Source: Rubellimicrobium arenae
Lineage (GTDB): Bacteria; Pseudomonadota; Alphaproteobacteria; Rhodobacterales; Rhodobacteraceae
DNA: 64,000 nucleotides
Assembly (NCBI RefSeq): GCF_017916275.1
Contig: NZ_JAFMST010000002.1
Location: 394,324 to 458,323, forward strand
Reading direction: 5' to 3'
Part shown: positions 45,199 to 53,430 of the stretch, in pieces
Numbering within the stretch: the stretch's first letter is position 1
How the letters are laid out: every line of letters begins with the position of its first letter
Position numbers and translations under genes: made by a program
The notes under the pieces: model-generated
Databases searched by the model: none
The model's input: the letters and a program-made list of their open reading frames with translations, nothing else
Told to the model about the DNA's origin: nothing

Positions 45199-45873
45199 AT
45201 GCGCCCTGCCCTTCTTGCCCTTGTGCTCCTTGCGGCCTGCGGACGGCCGCTGACCTCGAACGAGGTGGCCTTCCTGTCCGACTTGCACGGTCCCGCGCTC
45301 GACACCAGCCGCGTCCGCCTCCATGACGGGATCCAGCTCGGCTCGCCGCGCGTCGTGCCCGCCCCGCCCCGGCTGACCTGCCAGTCCCGCCTTTTCCCCC
45401 CGCCCCGGGGGGAGACGGTACGCGTTCACACCGGAGCCATCTCGATCTTCGAGGACGTCTACGTCCGGTCGGATCTTTACCGGGACGACATGGTGGAAGG
45501 ATGGCCGGAGGTCCTGCCCCTCGCGGATGCCATGCTTCTGGCGCATGAGATGGTCCACGCGTGGCAGTGGCAGAACAGGGGCCTGACGGGCTACTTCCCG
45601 CTGAAGGCCGCCTTCGAGCACGCCCGGGAGGCGGATCCCTACCTCTTCGAGCTGGATACCAGCGCCGATTACCTCGACTACGGCTACGAGCAGCAGGGCT
45701 CCATCATGGAGGAGTATGTCTGCTGCCGCACCCTGGCGCCCCATTCTCCCCGGACCGAGCGTCTCCACACGATGCTGTCCAGGTACTTTGCCCTGAAGCC
45801 GATTGATGAGCCGCTGACCGAATGGGTTGCGCTGCCCTGGGAGGGCGTGCAGGTCGAAGGCATCTGCGACTGA
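45199..45873 (+). CDS. Lipoprotein with zincin-type HExxH motif
   Basis: A 224-aa protein. The N-terminus MRPALLALVLLAACGRP is a lipoprotein signal with C14 as the acylated residue. The central helix LLAHEMVHAWQWQNRG carries H116, E117 and H120, the classic zinc-peptidase motif. A downstream segment YEQQGSIMEEY offers E164, E171 or E172 as the third ligand, as in gluzincins. Two adjacent cysteines (YVCCRTL) follow. I do not recognise a named family. It could be an envelope metallopeptidase or a degenerate relative that only binds. The start ATG was chosen for the signal; upstream codons overlap the preceding region. Confidence 0.75.
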   Translation: MRPALLALVLLAACGRPLTSNEVAFLSDLHGPALDTSRVRLHDGIQLGSPRVVPAPPRLTCQSRLFPPPRGETVRVHTGAISIFEDVYVRSDLYRDDMVEGWPEVLPLADAMLLAHEMVHAWQWQNRGLTGYFPLKAAFEHAREADPYLFELDTSADYLDYGYEQQGSIMEEYVCCRTLAPHSPRTERLHTMLSRYFALKPIDEPLTEWVALPWEGVQVEGICD

Positions 45874-45959
45874 GCCAGCCGGCACCGGCCCAACGCTGGT
45901 TCCGGGGCCGGGCCACGCCGCACCCAGGAGGGCGCATCCAAAGGGACCGCCTGCGGAGC

Positions 45960-46358
45960 CTATGGCTCCTGGATGCTCTCAAGGTAATCGGCGAGGGCCA
46001 GCAGCCGCTCGGGAATCGGCGTGCCGACGCCCGGGGTTTCCTCGACGATCACGGTATCGCCCATGTCGGTGGCCCCGAACTCGGGCATGGCGGGACTGAA
46101 ATGGGCTCCGCGCGCGAAGCCGTCGATGACGCTCATGACGTAGTCGCGCGGAAATGGGCCGCCATGACGCGCGGCGATGGTGGTGAGGTCGGCGGGACGT
46201 GGGTCGAGCCCGGCAGCCATGGCGCCCGTTCCCTTGGCGTCCACCCCATGGCAGCCGGCGCAGGACTCGAGAAAGGCATTGCGGCCCGACACGTCCTCGT
46301 GCGGGTCCGGCACGCAGGCCATGAGCGCCAGGGGCGCGAGAAGGATCAGACGGCGCAT
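45960..46358 (-). CDS. Lipoprotein cytochrome c
   Basis: A 132-aa class I cytochrome c. The signal MRRLILLAPLALMAC has a lipobox with C15, so the protein is anchored to the membrane from the periplasmic side. Haem attachment is CAGCH (C33, C36, H37), and M91 in FSPAMPEFG is the likely sixth ligand. It probably carries electrons between a periplasmic donor and an oxidase. GCAGGAG precedes the ATG. It is on the same strand as, and 62 bp downstream of, lolD, and may be co-transcribed. Confidence 0.85.
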   Translation of the reverse strand: MRRLILLAPLALMACVPDPHEDVSGRNAFLESCAGCHGVDAKGTGAMAAGLDPRPADLTTIAARHGGPFPRDYVMSVIDGFARGAHFSPAMPEFGATDMGDTVIVEETPGVGTPIPERLLALADYLESIQEP

Positions 46359-46420
46359 GTGGGCTCCTGCTCGTTTTGGTTCAGGCTGACCGCCAGGCTC
46401 CTGGGCCGCCTTGATCTGGA

Positions 46421-47101
46421 TCATGCCGGCACCACGTGCCCGCCGTCCAACCTGAGCACCCGGTCCATTCGGGCGGCCAACTGAAGGTTGTGCGTGGCGA
46501 TGAGTGCCGCGAGCCCCGTCGACCGCACCAGGACCATGAGGGCGTCGAACACCCGATCCGACGTCTCGGGGTCCAGGTTGCCGGTGGGCTCGTCCGCGAG
46601 GAGCAGCCGCGGCGCGTTGGCAAGCGCCCGGCAGAAGGCGACTCGCTGCTGCTCGCCCCCGGACAGGGCCGCCGGGCGATGGGCGGCCCGTGGCCGCACG
46701 CCCACCCGATCCATGAGGTCGAGGGCGCGGGCCTCGGCCTCGCGCCGGCTGGACCCATGGGCCAGTTGCGGCAGAACGATGTTCTCGAGCGCGGTGAACT
46801 CCGGCAGGAGGTGATGGAACTGATAGACGAACCCCACGAGGTCCCGCCGGGCCAGGGTTCTCGGGCGGTCGCCAAGCCGCGTCATGTCGGTTCCGCCAAG
46901 GACCACCTGCCCGTCGTCCGGCGCATCGAGCAGGCCCGCGATGTGGAGGAGCGTGGACTTGCCCGCGCCCGACGGTGCGACCAGGGCCACGACCTCGCCC
47001 GCCGCGATGGTCAGGTCCACGCCGCGCAGCACGTCCACGGCATTGGGCCTTCCGGCGTTGTAGGTCTTCCGGACGCCCCGAAGGGCCAGGGCCTCATTCA
47101 T
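46421..47101 (-). CDS. lolD: Lipoprotein-releasing ABC transporter ATP-binding subunit
   Basis: LolD powers release of outer-membrane lipoproteins to the carrier LolA. The 226-aa ATPase has Walker [10 protein letters not shown], the Q-loop region [17 protein letters not shown] (the LolD/MacB-type signature), LSGGEQQR and Walker [13 protein letters not shown]. The ATG overlaps the end of lolC by eight bases. Family members of the LolD/FtsE/MacB type look alike, but linkage to a LolC-type permease makes the call firm. Confidence 0.92.
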   Translation of the reverse strand: MNEALALRGVRKTYNAGRPNAVDVLRGVDLTIAAGEVVALVAPSGAGKSTLLHIAGLLDAPDDGQVVLGGTDMTRLGDRPRTLARRDLVGFVYQFHHLLPEFTALENIVLPQLAHGSSRREAEARALDLMDRVGVRPRAAHRPAALSGGEQQRVAFCRALANAPRLLLADEPTGNLDPETSDRVFDALMVLVRSTGLAALIATHNLQLAARMDRVLRLDGGHVVPA

Positions 47102-48380
47102 AGCGCAGCGCCTCGACGGGGTTCATGCGCGCCGCGCGGCGGGCCGGAAAGAGGGTCACGACCCAGGACAGGACGAGCGACAGCATCACGGCCGACAGCA
47201 CGTCGCCGGCCTCCAGCTTGGCGGGCAGGCGGTAAAGGCCCCGGATCGAGGGATCCCAGACCCCCCCGCCGGACAGGTAGTTCACGGCGGCGAAGATCGG
47301 ATCGATCCAGATCGCGAAGGCGCATCCCAGGATCACGCCGAGGATGGTTCCCAGTGTGCCGATGCTGGCCCCGCACAGGAAGAACACCCGAAGGATCGCC
47401 CCTTCCGTCAGCCCCATGGTGCGCAGGATGCCAATGTCGCGTCCCTTGTTCTTCACCAGCATGATCAGGCCCGAGATGATGTTCATCGACGCGATCAGCA
47501 CCAGGACCGAAAGGATGACGAACATCACGTTGTCCTCGACGGTAAGGGCGCTCAGGAACGCGCCGGAGGAGTCCTTCCACGTCCAAGCATAGGCATTCGG
47601 TCCGGCGGCCTTCAGGATCGGGGGGACAAGCGGCTCGATGGCATCGGGATCGGACACCATCACCTCGATCTCGTCGGCCACGCCGTCGCGGTTGAAGAAG
47701 CTCTGGGCTTCGGGCAACGGCAGATAGGCGCGGGTGCGGTCGATGTCGTAGCGGCCGGCGGTGAAGATGTACGTCACCTCGTAGGCCGACACGCGCGGCG
47801 ACACCCCCATCGGCGTGCGCGCGCCGTCCGGCGAGATGATGCGGATGCGGTCCCCCACGCTGACGCCCAGCTCCCGGGCAATGCCCGAGCCGATGGCGAT
47901 CCCGTCGGGAAAGCGGGCGAGGTCGCCCTCGGCCTCCTCGGGACGGGCGATGCGGGGAATGGCGGCGAGATCCCCGGGCGCGATGCCCAGGACCTCCATC
48001 CCGGCGTTGCGTCCCTGGAACGTCGCCATCACCTGACCCCGCACCAGCGGCGCGGCACGCGTCACCCCCGGCACCTGCCCGATCCGGTCCGCCATGGCCG
48101 CGGCGTCCGGGATGGTCCGGATCTCCTGCCCCTGGGGGCCGAGCGTGGGGGCGGTGTAGATGGTGACATGGGCGTTCGAGCCCAGGATCGTGTCGACGAA
48201 CTCCTCGCGGAACCCCGAGCGGACGGCCAGCGTGGCGATCAGCGCGAAGACGGCCAGGGTCACCCCCACGAGGGAGATCCAGGTCATGACCGAGACGCCC
48301 CCCTCGGCGCGGCGAGCCCGGAGATACCGCCAGGCGATCATCCATTCATAGGGGGCGAAGGGGGCGGGGCTGCGGGCCAT
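47094..48380 (-). CDS. lolC: Lipoprotein-releasing ABC transporter permease subunit (LolC/LolE type)
   Basis: The 428-aa inner-membrane subunit has the LolCE topology: an N-terminal helix after [13 protein letters not shown] (about residues 30-55), a large periplasmic domain (about 60-280) and three C-terminal helices. The conserved [18 protein letters not shown] and [11 protein letters not shown] segments are present, and the end NPVEALRYE is typical. A single LolC/E-type subunit presumably forms a homodimer (LolF type), as no second permease gene is nearby. The ATG at 48380 has AAAGGA upstream; the longer frame is not supported. Confidence 0.92.
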   Translation of the reverse strand: MARSPAPFAPYEWMIAWRYLRARRAEGGVSVMTWISLVGVTLAVFALIATLAVRSGFREEFVDTILGSNAHVTIYTAPTLGPQGQEIRTIPDAAAMADRIGQVPGVTRAAPLVRGQVMATFQGRNAGMEVLGIAPGDLAAIPRIARPEEAEGDLARFPDGIAIGSGIARELGVSVGDRIRIISPDGARTPMGVSPRVSAYEVTYIFTAGRYDIDRTRAYLPLPEAQSFFNRDGVADEIEVMVSDPDAIEPLVPPILKAAGPNAYAWTWKDSSGAFLSALTVEDNVMFVILSVLVLIASMNIISGLIMLVKNKGRDIGILRTMGLTEGAILRVFFLCGASIGTLGTILGVILGCAFAIWIDPIFAAVNYLSGGGVWDPSIRGLYRLPAKLEAGDVLSAVMLSLVLSWVVTLFPARRAARMNPVEALRYE

Positions 48381-48562
48381 GGGGGTCCTTTCGGTCGCGC
48401 GGACCATGCCGCCGGGGGCAGGCAAGGTCAACGCAGGGCCGCCTGACGCCGGTTCGCATTCACGCCATCGCAGGGACAGCGGGCCAGGCGGATCGCCGCG
48501 AGGCTCCGCAACCCTCCTGCGGTCCGCTGCGTTTGGGTGTCGTCAGCGGAAAGGAGCGGACC

Positions 48563-49201
48563 ATGGCCGAGGCGCAACGGACGGACCCCAGGCTTTGGGA
48601 GAAGGTGAAGGCCGAGGTCACGGCAGGCGCCAAGGGGGGCGACCCGGGCGAGTGGTCGGCGCGCAAGGCCCAGATGGCCGTGCAGGAATACAAGCGCCGG
48701 GGCGGCGGCTACGACGAATCCGGGCCGTCGCAGGACGAGACCGATCTTCACCACTGGACCGAGGAGGACTGGGGGACCAAGTCCGGCCACGAGAGCGGCG
48801 AGACCGGGGAACGCTATCTGCCCAAGCTCGTCAGGATGCTCCTGACCGAGGAGGAGTACGCCCGCACGACCGCCAAGAAGCGGGGCGGCCGGCTCCAGTT
48901 CGTGGACCAGCCCGAGGATATCCGGGAAAAGGCCGCAAGGATCCGCAAGGATGGCCCCACCAAGGCCATGCTGGATGCGCGGGCCAGGGAGCTGCGGATC
49001 GAGGGCCGCTCATCCATGGACGAGAAGCGGCTGCTCAGGGCCATCGAGGAAGCCACGGACGAGAATGGCCGCGCCCAGGGCTCTCCCTCAAGCCTCCGCG
49101 ACCGGAGCAAGGCCGACCTCCTGACCCTCGCGAGGGAGCGGGGTCTGGAGGGGCGGTCGCGGATGACCAAGGACGAGCTGGCACGGGCTCTGGCGGGCTG
49201 A
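48563..49201 (+). CDS. DUF5872-like protein with C-terminal SAP/Rho-N-like repeats
   Basis: A 212-aa hydrophilic protein. Residues 1-85 carry a distinctive segment (WEKVKAEVTAGAKGGDPGEW, SARKAQMAVQEYKRRGGGY, HHWTEEDWGTKSG) that I associate with DUF5872, found in small basic or acidic proteins of unknown role. Two C-terminal helical units, RELRIEGRSSMDEKRLLRAI and LARERGLEGRSRMTKDELAR, resemble SAP/Rho-N DNA- or RNA-binding motifs. It may be a nucleic-acid-binding stress protein. AAGGAG precedes the ATG. It lies inside the unusual interval between lolC and proS. Confidence 0.75.
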   Translation: MAEAQRTDPRLWEKVKAEVTAGAKGGDPGEWSARKAQMAVQEYKRRGGGYDESGPSQDETDLHHWTEEDWGTKSGHESGETGERYLPKLVRMLLTEEEYARTTAKKRGGRLQFVDQPEDIREKAARIRKDGPTKAMLDARARELRIEGRSSMDEKRLLRAIEEATDENGRAQGSPSSLRDRSKADLLTLARERGLEGRSRMTKDELARALAG

Positions 49202-49207
49202 TCTCCC

Positions 49208-49921
49208 CTACCAGTGGCTGCCGGGGCTCTGGAACCGGTCCACCCCCTGCCCCTCGGCTTGGGCCTTGCCCTGCGCGGCCCAGAGGAGACCACGGCGAAG
49301 CATCTCGAAGGGCGCGCCGCCGGCGATCACGTCCGCCTTGTGACCCAACGCGTTATAGTAGACCCGCCCCAGGCCCCAGGCGCGGGTCCAGGCGACCGGC
49401 ATCTGCACCGGACCGTTGGAGGAATGATACCACGGCACCGTGGGGAAGGTCGTGGTGGCCAGGATACGGTTGGCCGGGTCCACATGGAGGTAGTACTGCT
49501 CCGTGGTGACCTCGAAGTCGCCGATCCCCTGCACGAGTTCGTGGTCGGGCTGCGTGATGCGGACCGTGTAGCGCTGGCCATCGCCCCCCGGATGCGCGAC
49601 CCACTGCCCCCCCGTGATGAACTGCCAGAGGGGATTGCCCCGGAAGGCGTCGCACATCCCGCCATGACAGCCCGCGATCCCCGTGCCGCGCGCCACCGCC
49701 TCGGAGACATTGGTCGCACGCTCGCGCGATAGCTCGCTCATGGTCCAGACCGGCACGATAAGGTCGAGGGAGCGCAGCCCCTCGGGGTCATCGAACATGT
49801 CGAGCGAGTCCGTGACCCTGACTTCCAGGCCCTCGGCCTCCAGCATCCGCCGAAAGACCTCGGCCACGCGGTCGGGCTCGTGTCCCGGCCAGCCTCCCCA
49901 GGTGATGAGCGCTCGGGTCAT
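49208..49921 (-). CDS. ThuA-like domain protein
   Basis: A 237-aa soluble protein with the flavodoxin/glutamine-amidotransferase-like ThuA fold. Features are the start ALITWGGWPGHEPDRVAEVF, the segment GTGIAGCHGGMCDAFRGNPLW and the end region WGLGRVYYNALGHKADV. ThuA proteins are linked to trehalose or other sugar metabolism, but most have no proven activity. The treZ gene in this window is far away and gives no support for a link. AAGGAA precedes the ATG. It diverges from a VPLPA-CTERM gene across a spacer with a direct repeat. Confidence 0.85.
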   Translation of the reverse strand: MTRALITWGGWPGHEPDRVAEVFRRMLEAEGLEVRVTDSLDMFDDPEGLRSLDLIVPVWTMSELSRERATNVSEAVARGTGIAGCHGGMCDAFRGNPLWQFITGGQWVAHPGGDGQRYTVRITQPDHELVQGIGDFEVTTEQYYLHVDPANRILATTTFPTVPWYHSSNGPVQMPVAWTRAWGLGRVYYNALGHKADVIAGGAPFEMLRRGLLWAAQGKAQAEGQGVDRFQSPGSHW

Positions 49922-49949
49922 GATTTCCTTACTCCTCCCGTGCATCCGG

Positions 49950-50002
49950 CATTGTTAACCAGATGACATTCTATCCGAAACCCAATGACCCATTGTTATC
50001 CA
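49950..50002. repeat. Direct repeat between thuA-like and VPLPA-CTERM genes
   Basis: CATTGTTAACCA (49950-49961) recurs as CATTGTTATCCA (49991-50002), 11 of 12 bases identical and 41 bp apart, about four helical turns. The second copy directly precedes the ribosome site of the VPLPA-CTERM gene. It may be a regulator pair in this 93-bp divergent promoter region. Confidence 0.5.
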
Positions 50003-50014
50003 TAGAGGATTCAA

Positions 50015-50770
50015 ATGAAGCTTCAGGCTCTGCTATCCGTCCTTGCCGTCGCGGCAGCCACCAGCGCCCATGCGGTGCCGGTCACCTGGGTCGATTGGGA
50101 TCGCAACCAGACCTGCGATGCAAGTGGCTGCACCGTTCTGGGCACCATCGGCACCGGCGACCATGCGGTGGACGTGACGTATCACACCACCAGCACGGGG
50201 TTCGCGTTCCTCAACAGCGGCGCGGATTCCGAGACGGACTACTGGGAGTCGGTCGGCTCGGGCGGGTCGCCCTACACCAGCTCGGGTCCCAAGGGGAACG
50301 ACAACGGCCCGACCGACACCGACATGATCGGTTTGACGCAGGCCGGCCTGCACAGCTTCACCTTCAGCGCTCCGGTCGAGGACATCTACTTCGCCTTCGT
50401 CAGCGCCAACGGGAACACCTTCAGCTTCAGCTCGGCCATCGAGCTTCTGAGCTCCGCTGGCGAGAACGTGGACGGGACCGGGAAGGACGCCTGCGGCTCC
50501 TGGGGGTGCGGCACCGTCAGCATCCAGAACGGCACCGACATGGTGGGCGGCGGCGAGGCCAGCGGCGTCGTGCTGATGAGCGGAGAGTTCACGACCTTCT
50601 CGTTCACCAACGAGGCCGAGTTCTGGCACGGCTTCACCTTCGGGGCGGCCGGTTGGACGGACGGGTCGGGCGGCGGGGAGGATCCGGCTCCGGTCCCGCT
50701 CCCGGCGACGGGCGTGCTGCTGCTGGGCGGTCTGGGTGGCCTGGGCGCACTTCGGCGCCTGCGCCGCTGA
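50015..50770 (+). CDS. VPLPA-CTERM sorting-domain protein
   Basis: A 251-aa exported protein. The signal peptide (KLQALLSVLAVAAATSAHA) is followed by a beta-rich, glycine- and serine-rich domain with two cysteine pairs (TCDASGC; CGSWGC). The C-terminus is a sorting signal: VPLPATGVLLLGGLGGLGAL followed by basic RRLRR. VPLPA-CTERM proteins are thought to be processed by an exosortase-type enzyme and moved to the cell surface or matrix. No exosortase gene is in the window. GAGGA lies six bases before the ATG, and a terminator hairpin follows. The function of the mature domain is unknown. Confidence 0.9.
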   Translation: MKLQALLSVLAVAAATSAHAVPVTWVDWDRNQTCDASGCTVLGTIGTGDHAVDVTYHTTSTGFAFLNSGADSETDYWESVGSGGSPYTSSGPKGNDNGPTDTDMIGLTQAGLHSFTFSAPVEDIYFAFVSANGNTFSFSSAIELLSSAGENVDGTGKDACGSWGCGTVSIQNGTDMVGGGEASGVVLMSGEFTTFSFTNEAEFWHGFTFGAAGWTDGSGGGEDPAPVPLPATGVLLLGGLGGLGALRRLRR

Positions 50771-50791
50771 CAGCGATCCGCAGAACGAAGG

Positions 50792-50825
50792 ACGGCCGCG
50801 GCGGATCCCCGTCGCGGCCGTGTTC
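50792..50825 (+). terminator. Terminator of the VPLPA-CTERM gene
   Basis: ACGGCCGCG (50792-50800) pairs with CGCGGCCGT (50813-50821) with a 12-base loop, followed by GTTCC. It lies 22 bp after the stop and 19 bp before the convergent proS stop. Confidence 0.6.
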
Positions 50826-50843
50826 CATCGTTCGCTCGGGCGA

Positions 50844-52181
50844 TCAGACGCCCGCGTAGATCTCCGTGACCCTGGCGATCGCGGCCTCGGGCGACATCTC
50901 CTCGCTCTCGCCGGTGCGGCGGGAGGTGAGCTCCACGACGCCGTTCTTGAGGCCGCGCGGCCCCACGGTGATCCGCCACGGCAGGCCGATGAGGTCGGTG
51001 GTCGCGAACTTCTCGCCCGCGCGGGCGTCGCGGTCGTCATAGAGGGGGTCGAGGCCGCGCGACCTCAGGCCCTGGTAGATCGCCTCGCAGGCCGCATCGG
51101 CGTCGGTGTCCCCTTGCTTGAGGTTGACGATGGCGGCGTGGAACGGGGTCACGCCCTCGGGCCAGATGATGCCCTTGTCATCGTGGCTGGCCTCGATGAT
51201 GGCGCCCAGGAGCCGCGACACGCCGATCCCGTGCGATCCCATGTGGACCGGCACCTTGCTGCCGTCCGGCATCGTCACGGTCGCGCCCATCGGCTCGGAG
51301 TACTTGGTGCCGAAGTAGAAGATCTGCCCGACCTCGATGCCGCGGCCGACCTTGCGCCGCTCTTCCGGGATCTGGTCGAAGAGCGCGGAGTCGTGCGTCT
51401 CGTCGGTGCGGGCGTAAAGGGTCGTGAACTCCTGGCAGATGGCGGCCACCTGCGCGGGATCGTCGTAGTTCACGCTGCGCGAGCCCAGCTCCAGGTCGGT
51501 CACGGCGGAGTCGTAGAAGACCTCGGATTCGCCGGTGGAGGCCAGCACCAGGAACTCGTGGGTGTTGTCGCCGCCGATGGGGCCGGAGGCCGCGCGCATC
51601 GGGATGGCCGTCAGGCCCATGCGTTCATAGGTCCGCAGATAGCTGACCATGTGGCGGTTGTAGGCGTGGATCGCCTGCTCCTTGTCCACGTCGAAGTTGT
51701 AGCCGTCCTTCATCAGGAACTCGCGCCCGCGCATGACGCCGAAGCGGGGGCGCATCTCGTCCCGGAACTTCCACTGGATGTGGTAGAGCGTGAGCGGCAG
51801 GTCCTTGTAGCTGTTCACGTGGCTCCGGAAGATGTCGGTGATCATCTCCTCGTTGGTGGGGCCGTAAAGCAGCTCGCGCTTCTGGCGGTCGGTGATGCGG
51901 AGCATCTCCTCGCCGTAGTCGTCGTAGCGGCCGGATTCGCGCCAAAGGTCCGCCGTCTGCAGCGTCGGCATCAGGAGCGGGATGTGCCCGGCGCGCTGCT
52001 GCTCCTCGTGGACGATCTGTTCGACCCGGCGCAGGACCTTGAAGCCGAGGGGCAGCCAGGAATAGATGCCCGCCGCCTGCTGCTTGATCATGCCCGCGCG
52101 CAGCATGTAGCGGTGCGAGACGATCTGCGCCTCCGCCGGATTTTCCTTGAGCACGGGGAGGAAGTAGCGGGTCAGGCGCAT
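50844..52181 (-). CDS. proS: Prolyl-tRNA synthetase, short bacterial form
   Basis: A 445-aa class II synthetase charging tRNA-Pro. The class II motifs are visible: [21 protein letters not shown] (motif 1 region), [20 protein letters not shown] (motif 2) and [15 protein letters not shown] (motif 3). The C-terminal anticodon-binding domain holds [20 protein letters not shown]. It is about 125 residues shorter than the E. coli enzyme because the editing (INS) domain between motifs 2 and 3 is missing, the usual alphaproteobacterial form. In relatives it is commonly followed by lolC; here three unrelated genes intervene. Confidence 0.95.
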   Translation of the reverse strand: MRLTRYFLPVLKENPAEAQIVSHRYMLRAGMIKQQAAGIYSWLPLGFKVLRRVEQIVHEEQQRAGHIPLLMPTLQTADLWRESGRYDDYGEEMLRITDRQKRELLYGPTNEEMITDIFRSHVNSYKDLPLTLYHIQWKFRDEMRPRFGVMRGREFLMKDGYNFDVDKEQAIHAYNRHMVSYLRTYERMGLTAIPMRAASGPIGGDNTHEFLVLASTGESEVFYDSAVTDLELGSRSVNYDDPAQVAAICQEFTTLYARTDETHDSALFDQIPEERRKVGRGIEVGQIFYFGTKYSEPMGATVTMPDGSKVPVHMGSHGIGVSRLLGAIIEASHDDKGIIWPEGVTPFHAAIVNLKQGDTDADAACEAIYQGLRSRGLDPLYDDRDARAGEKFATTDLIGLPWRITVGPRGLKNGVVELTSRRTGESEEMSPEAAIARVTEIYAGV

Positions 52182-52233
52182 GAGGTGTCCTAGCGGCGAG
52201 AACTCGGGTCGGGACCGTTTAGGACAAGGAAAC

Positions 52234-52263
52234 GGGCCGGGCAAGCGCGCGCCTGCCCGGCCC
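52234..52263 (-). terminator. Terminator of the CcoN-like gene, upstream of proS
   Basis: GGGCCGGGCA (52234-52243) pairs perfectly with TGCCCGGCCC (52254-52263) with a 10-base loop. On the minus strand GTTTCCTTG follows. It starts 20 bp after the stop of the CcoN-like gene. Confidence 0.75.
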
Positions 52264-52283
52264 TCACTCGTTACTCCCCGGGG

Positions 52284-52715
52284 TCACTCGGCGGGCGTCA
52301 GGGCTGCGTCGAACCGTGCGTCCCGCGTGTTCGCGGGGGCAGCGCCGAAGCCGTGACGGATCACGGTGAACAGGAACACCAGCATCGAGGCCGCCGTCAT
52401 CAGCGATCCCCCGATGGCGGCGGGCAGGAACTCGGGACGCCCCGCGAACTCGGCCGCGAGGCCGCCCGTCATGAGCAGCACGCCCGGGATGGCCAGGCCC
52501 GCATGGATCCGGGGCAGCCAGCCCTGCGCCGCGCGCGGCGTCAGGCGATAGTAGATGGCAAAGAGCGCCATGGTGGCCCAGCCCACGAGGTTCAGGTGGG
52601 CGTGGACCGGGGCAAAGGTGAAGTTCTGCGCGATCCCCATCCAGATACCCAGAGCCATGCCACCCGTCACGCAAAGGACGGCGGCCAGAAAGAAAACGAA
52701 AGCGATGTCGCGCAT
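52284..52715 (-). CDS. Small haem-copper-oxidase subunit I-like membrane protein
   Basis: A 143-aa membrane protein with four predicted helices (about residues 3-25, 38-58, 70-92 and 98-120). The segment FTFAPVHAHLNLVGW, with two histidines, resembles a haem-ligand helix of CcoN/FixN. The protein is far too short to be a full subunit I and lacks the CuB histidines. Such stand-alone modules are often annotated as cytochrome-c-oxidase-like. A role in nitric-oxide or haem-related stress is possible but not shown. The ATG at 52715 is chosen because the hydrophobic protein begins there; the longer frame adds 37 poorly coding-like residues. Confidence 0.75.
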   Translation of the reverse strand: MRDIAFVFFLAAVLCVTGGMALGIWMGIAQNFTFAPVHAHLNLVGWATMALFAIYYRLTPRAAQGWLPRIHAGLAIPGVLLMTGGLAAEFAGRPEFLPAAIGGSLMTAASMLVFLFTVIRHGFGAAPANTRDARFDAALTPAE

Positions 52716-52904
52716 TGAAATCCTCTTGTAATGCGGCGTCAAAATTCTTCGTCGGAGCCGCTGAAATGATCCGGCTCCGGTGGTCAGGATGCGAAATGCA
52801 TCCGCGTTTCGAATGGAAATGAACACCTCAGGTCCTCGTGCGTCAAGCCTGCATGAGCCGGAGGTAAGGAAAACCGGACGCGGCCCCCGCGTCCGGTCCC
52901 AGGA

Positions 52905-53342
52905 TCACAGCGGCGGGCCGGTGAAGTCGAGGTGGTGGCGCCCGGCACTTTCCAGGATGGGCCCCATTTGATCCGGGATGCGGTACGCGTGGCGCGCCAT
53001 CTCGGCGAAGAAGCCTTCGAAGCCGCCAGGGGTCAGGATCACGAGGTGGCGGGACTCGGTCAGGGCGCGGAAGGTGTGCTCGGCGCCACGGGGGATGAAG
53101 GCGGCCTCGCCCGCGCCCTTGCGGAAGCTCTGGCCCTCGACCGAGAACTCCATCTCGCCGGACAGGACGACGAAGCATTCGTCCTCCCGGTGATGGACAT
53201 GACGCGGAGGACCCGACAGGGCCGGCGAGGTGCTGTCCACGACGCACATGCGTCCGCCCGTCTCGGCGGTGGCGACCAGGGTGCGATAGGTGGTTCCGTT
53301 CCAATCGAGGATATCGGAATCGGCAACAGAAACGTCTTTCAT
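52905..53342 (-). CDS. Cupin-domain protein (first of two flanking the LysR gene)
   Basis: A 145-aa single-domain beta-barrel protein. Cupin motif 1 is GPPRHVHHREDECFVVLSGE (metal-type residues H-x-H and E), and motif 2 is PRGAEHTFRA with the further histidine. The metal site appears intact, so it may be an oxygenase, isomerase or sensor. GGAGA precedes the ATG at 53342. It diverges from a LysR gene. A second, related cupin gene lies beyond the LysR gene, with the same PRGxEHxxRAxTExRH pattern. Substrate unknown. Confidence 0.85.
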   Translation of the reverse strand: MKDVSVADSDILDWNGTTYRTLVATAETGGRMCVVDSTSPALSGPPRHVHHREDECFVVLSGEMEFSVEGQSFRKGAGEAAFIPRGAEHTFRALTESRHLVILTPGGFEGFFAEMARHAYRIPDQMGPILESAGRHHLDFTGPPL

Positions 53343-53430
53343 TTCAATCTCCAGGATCAAGCTGCGTCGACAATGATCGACGACGGGGACATACCTCGGC
53401 TGCCGGAGTCGTGGAAAATGGAAAGAACTT

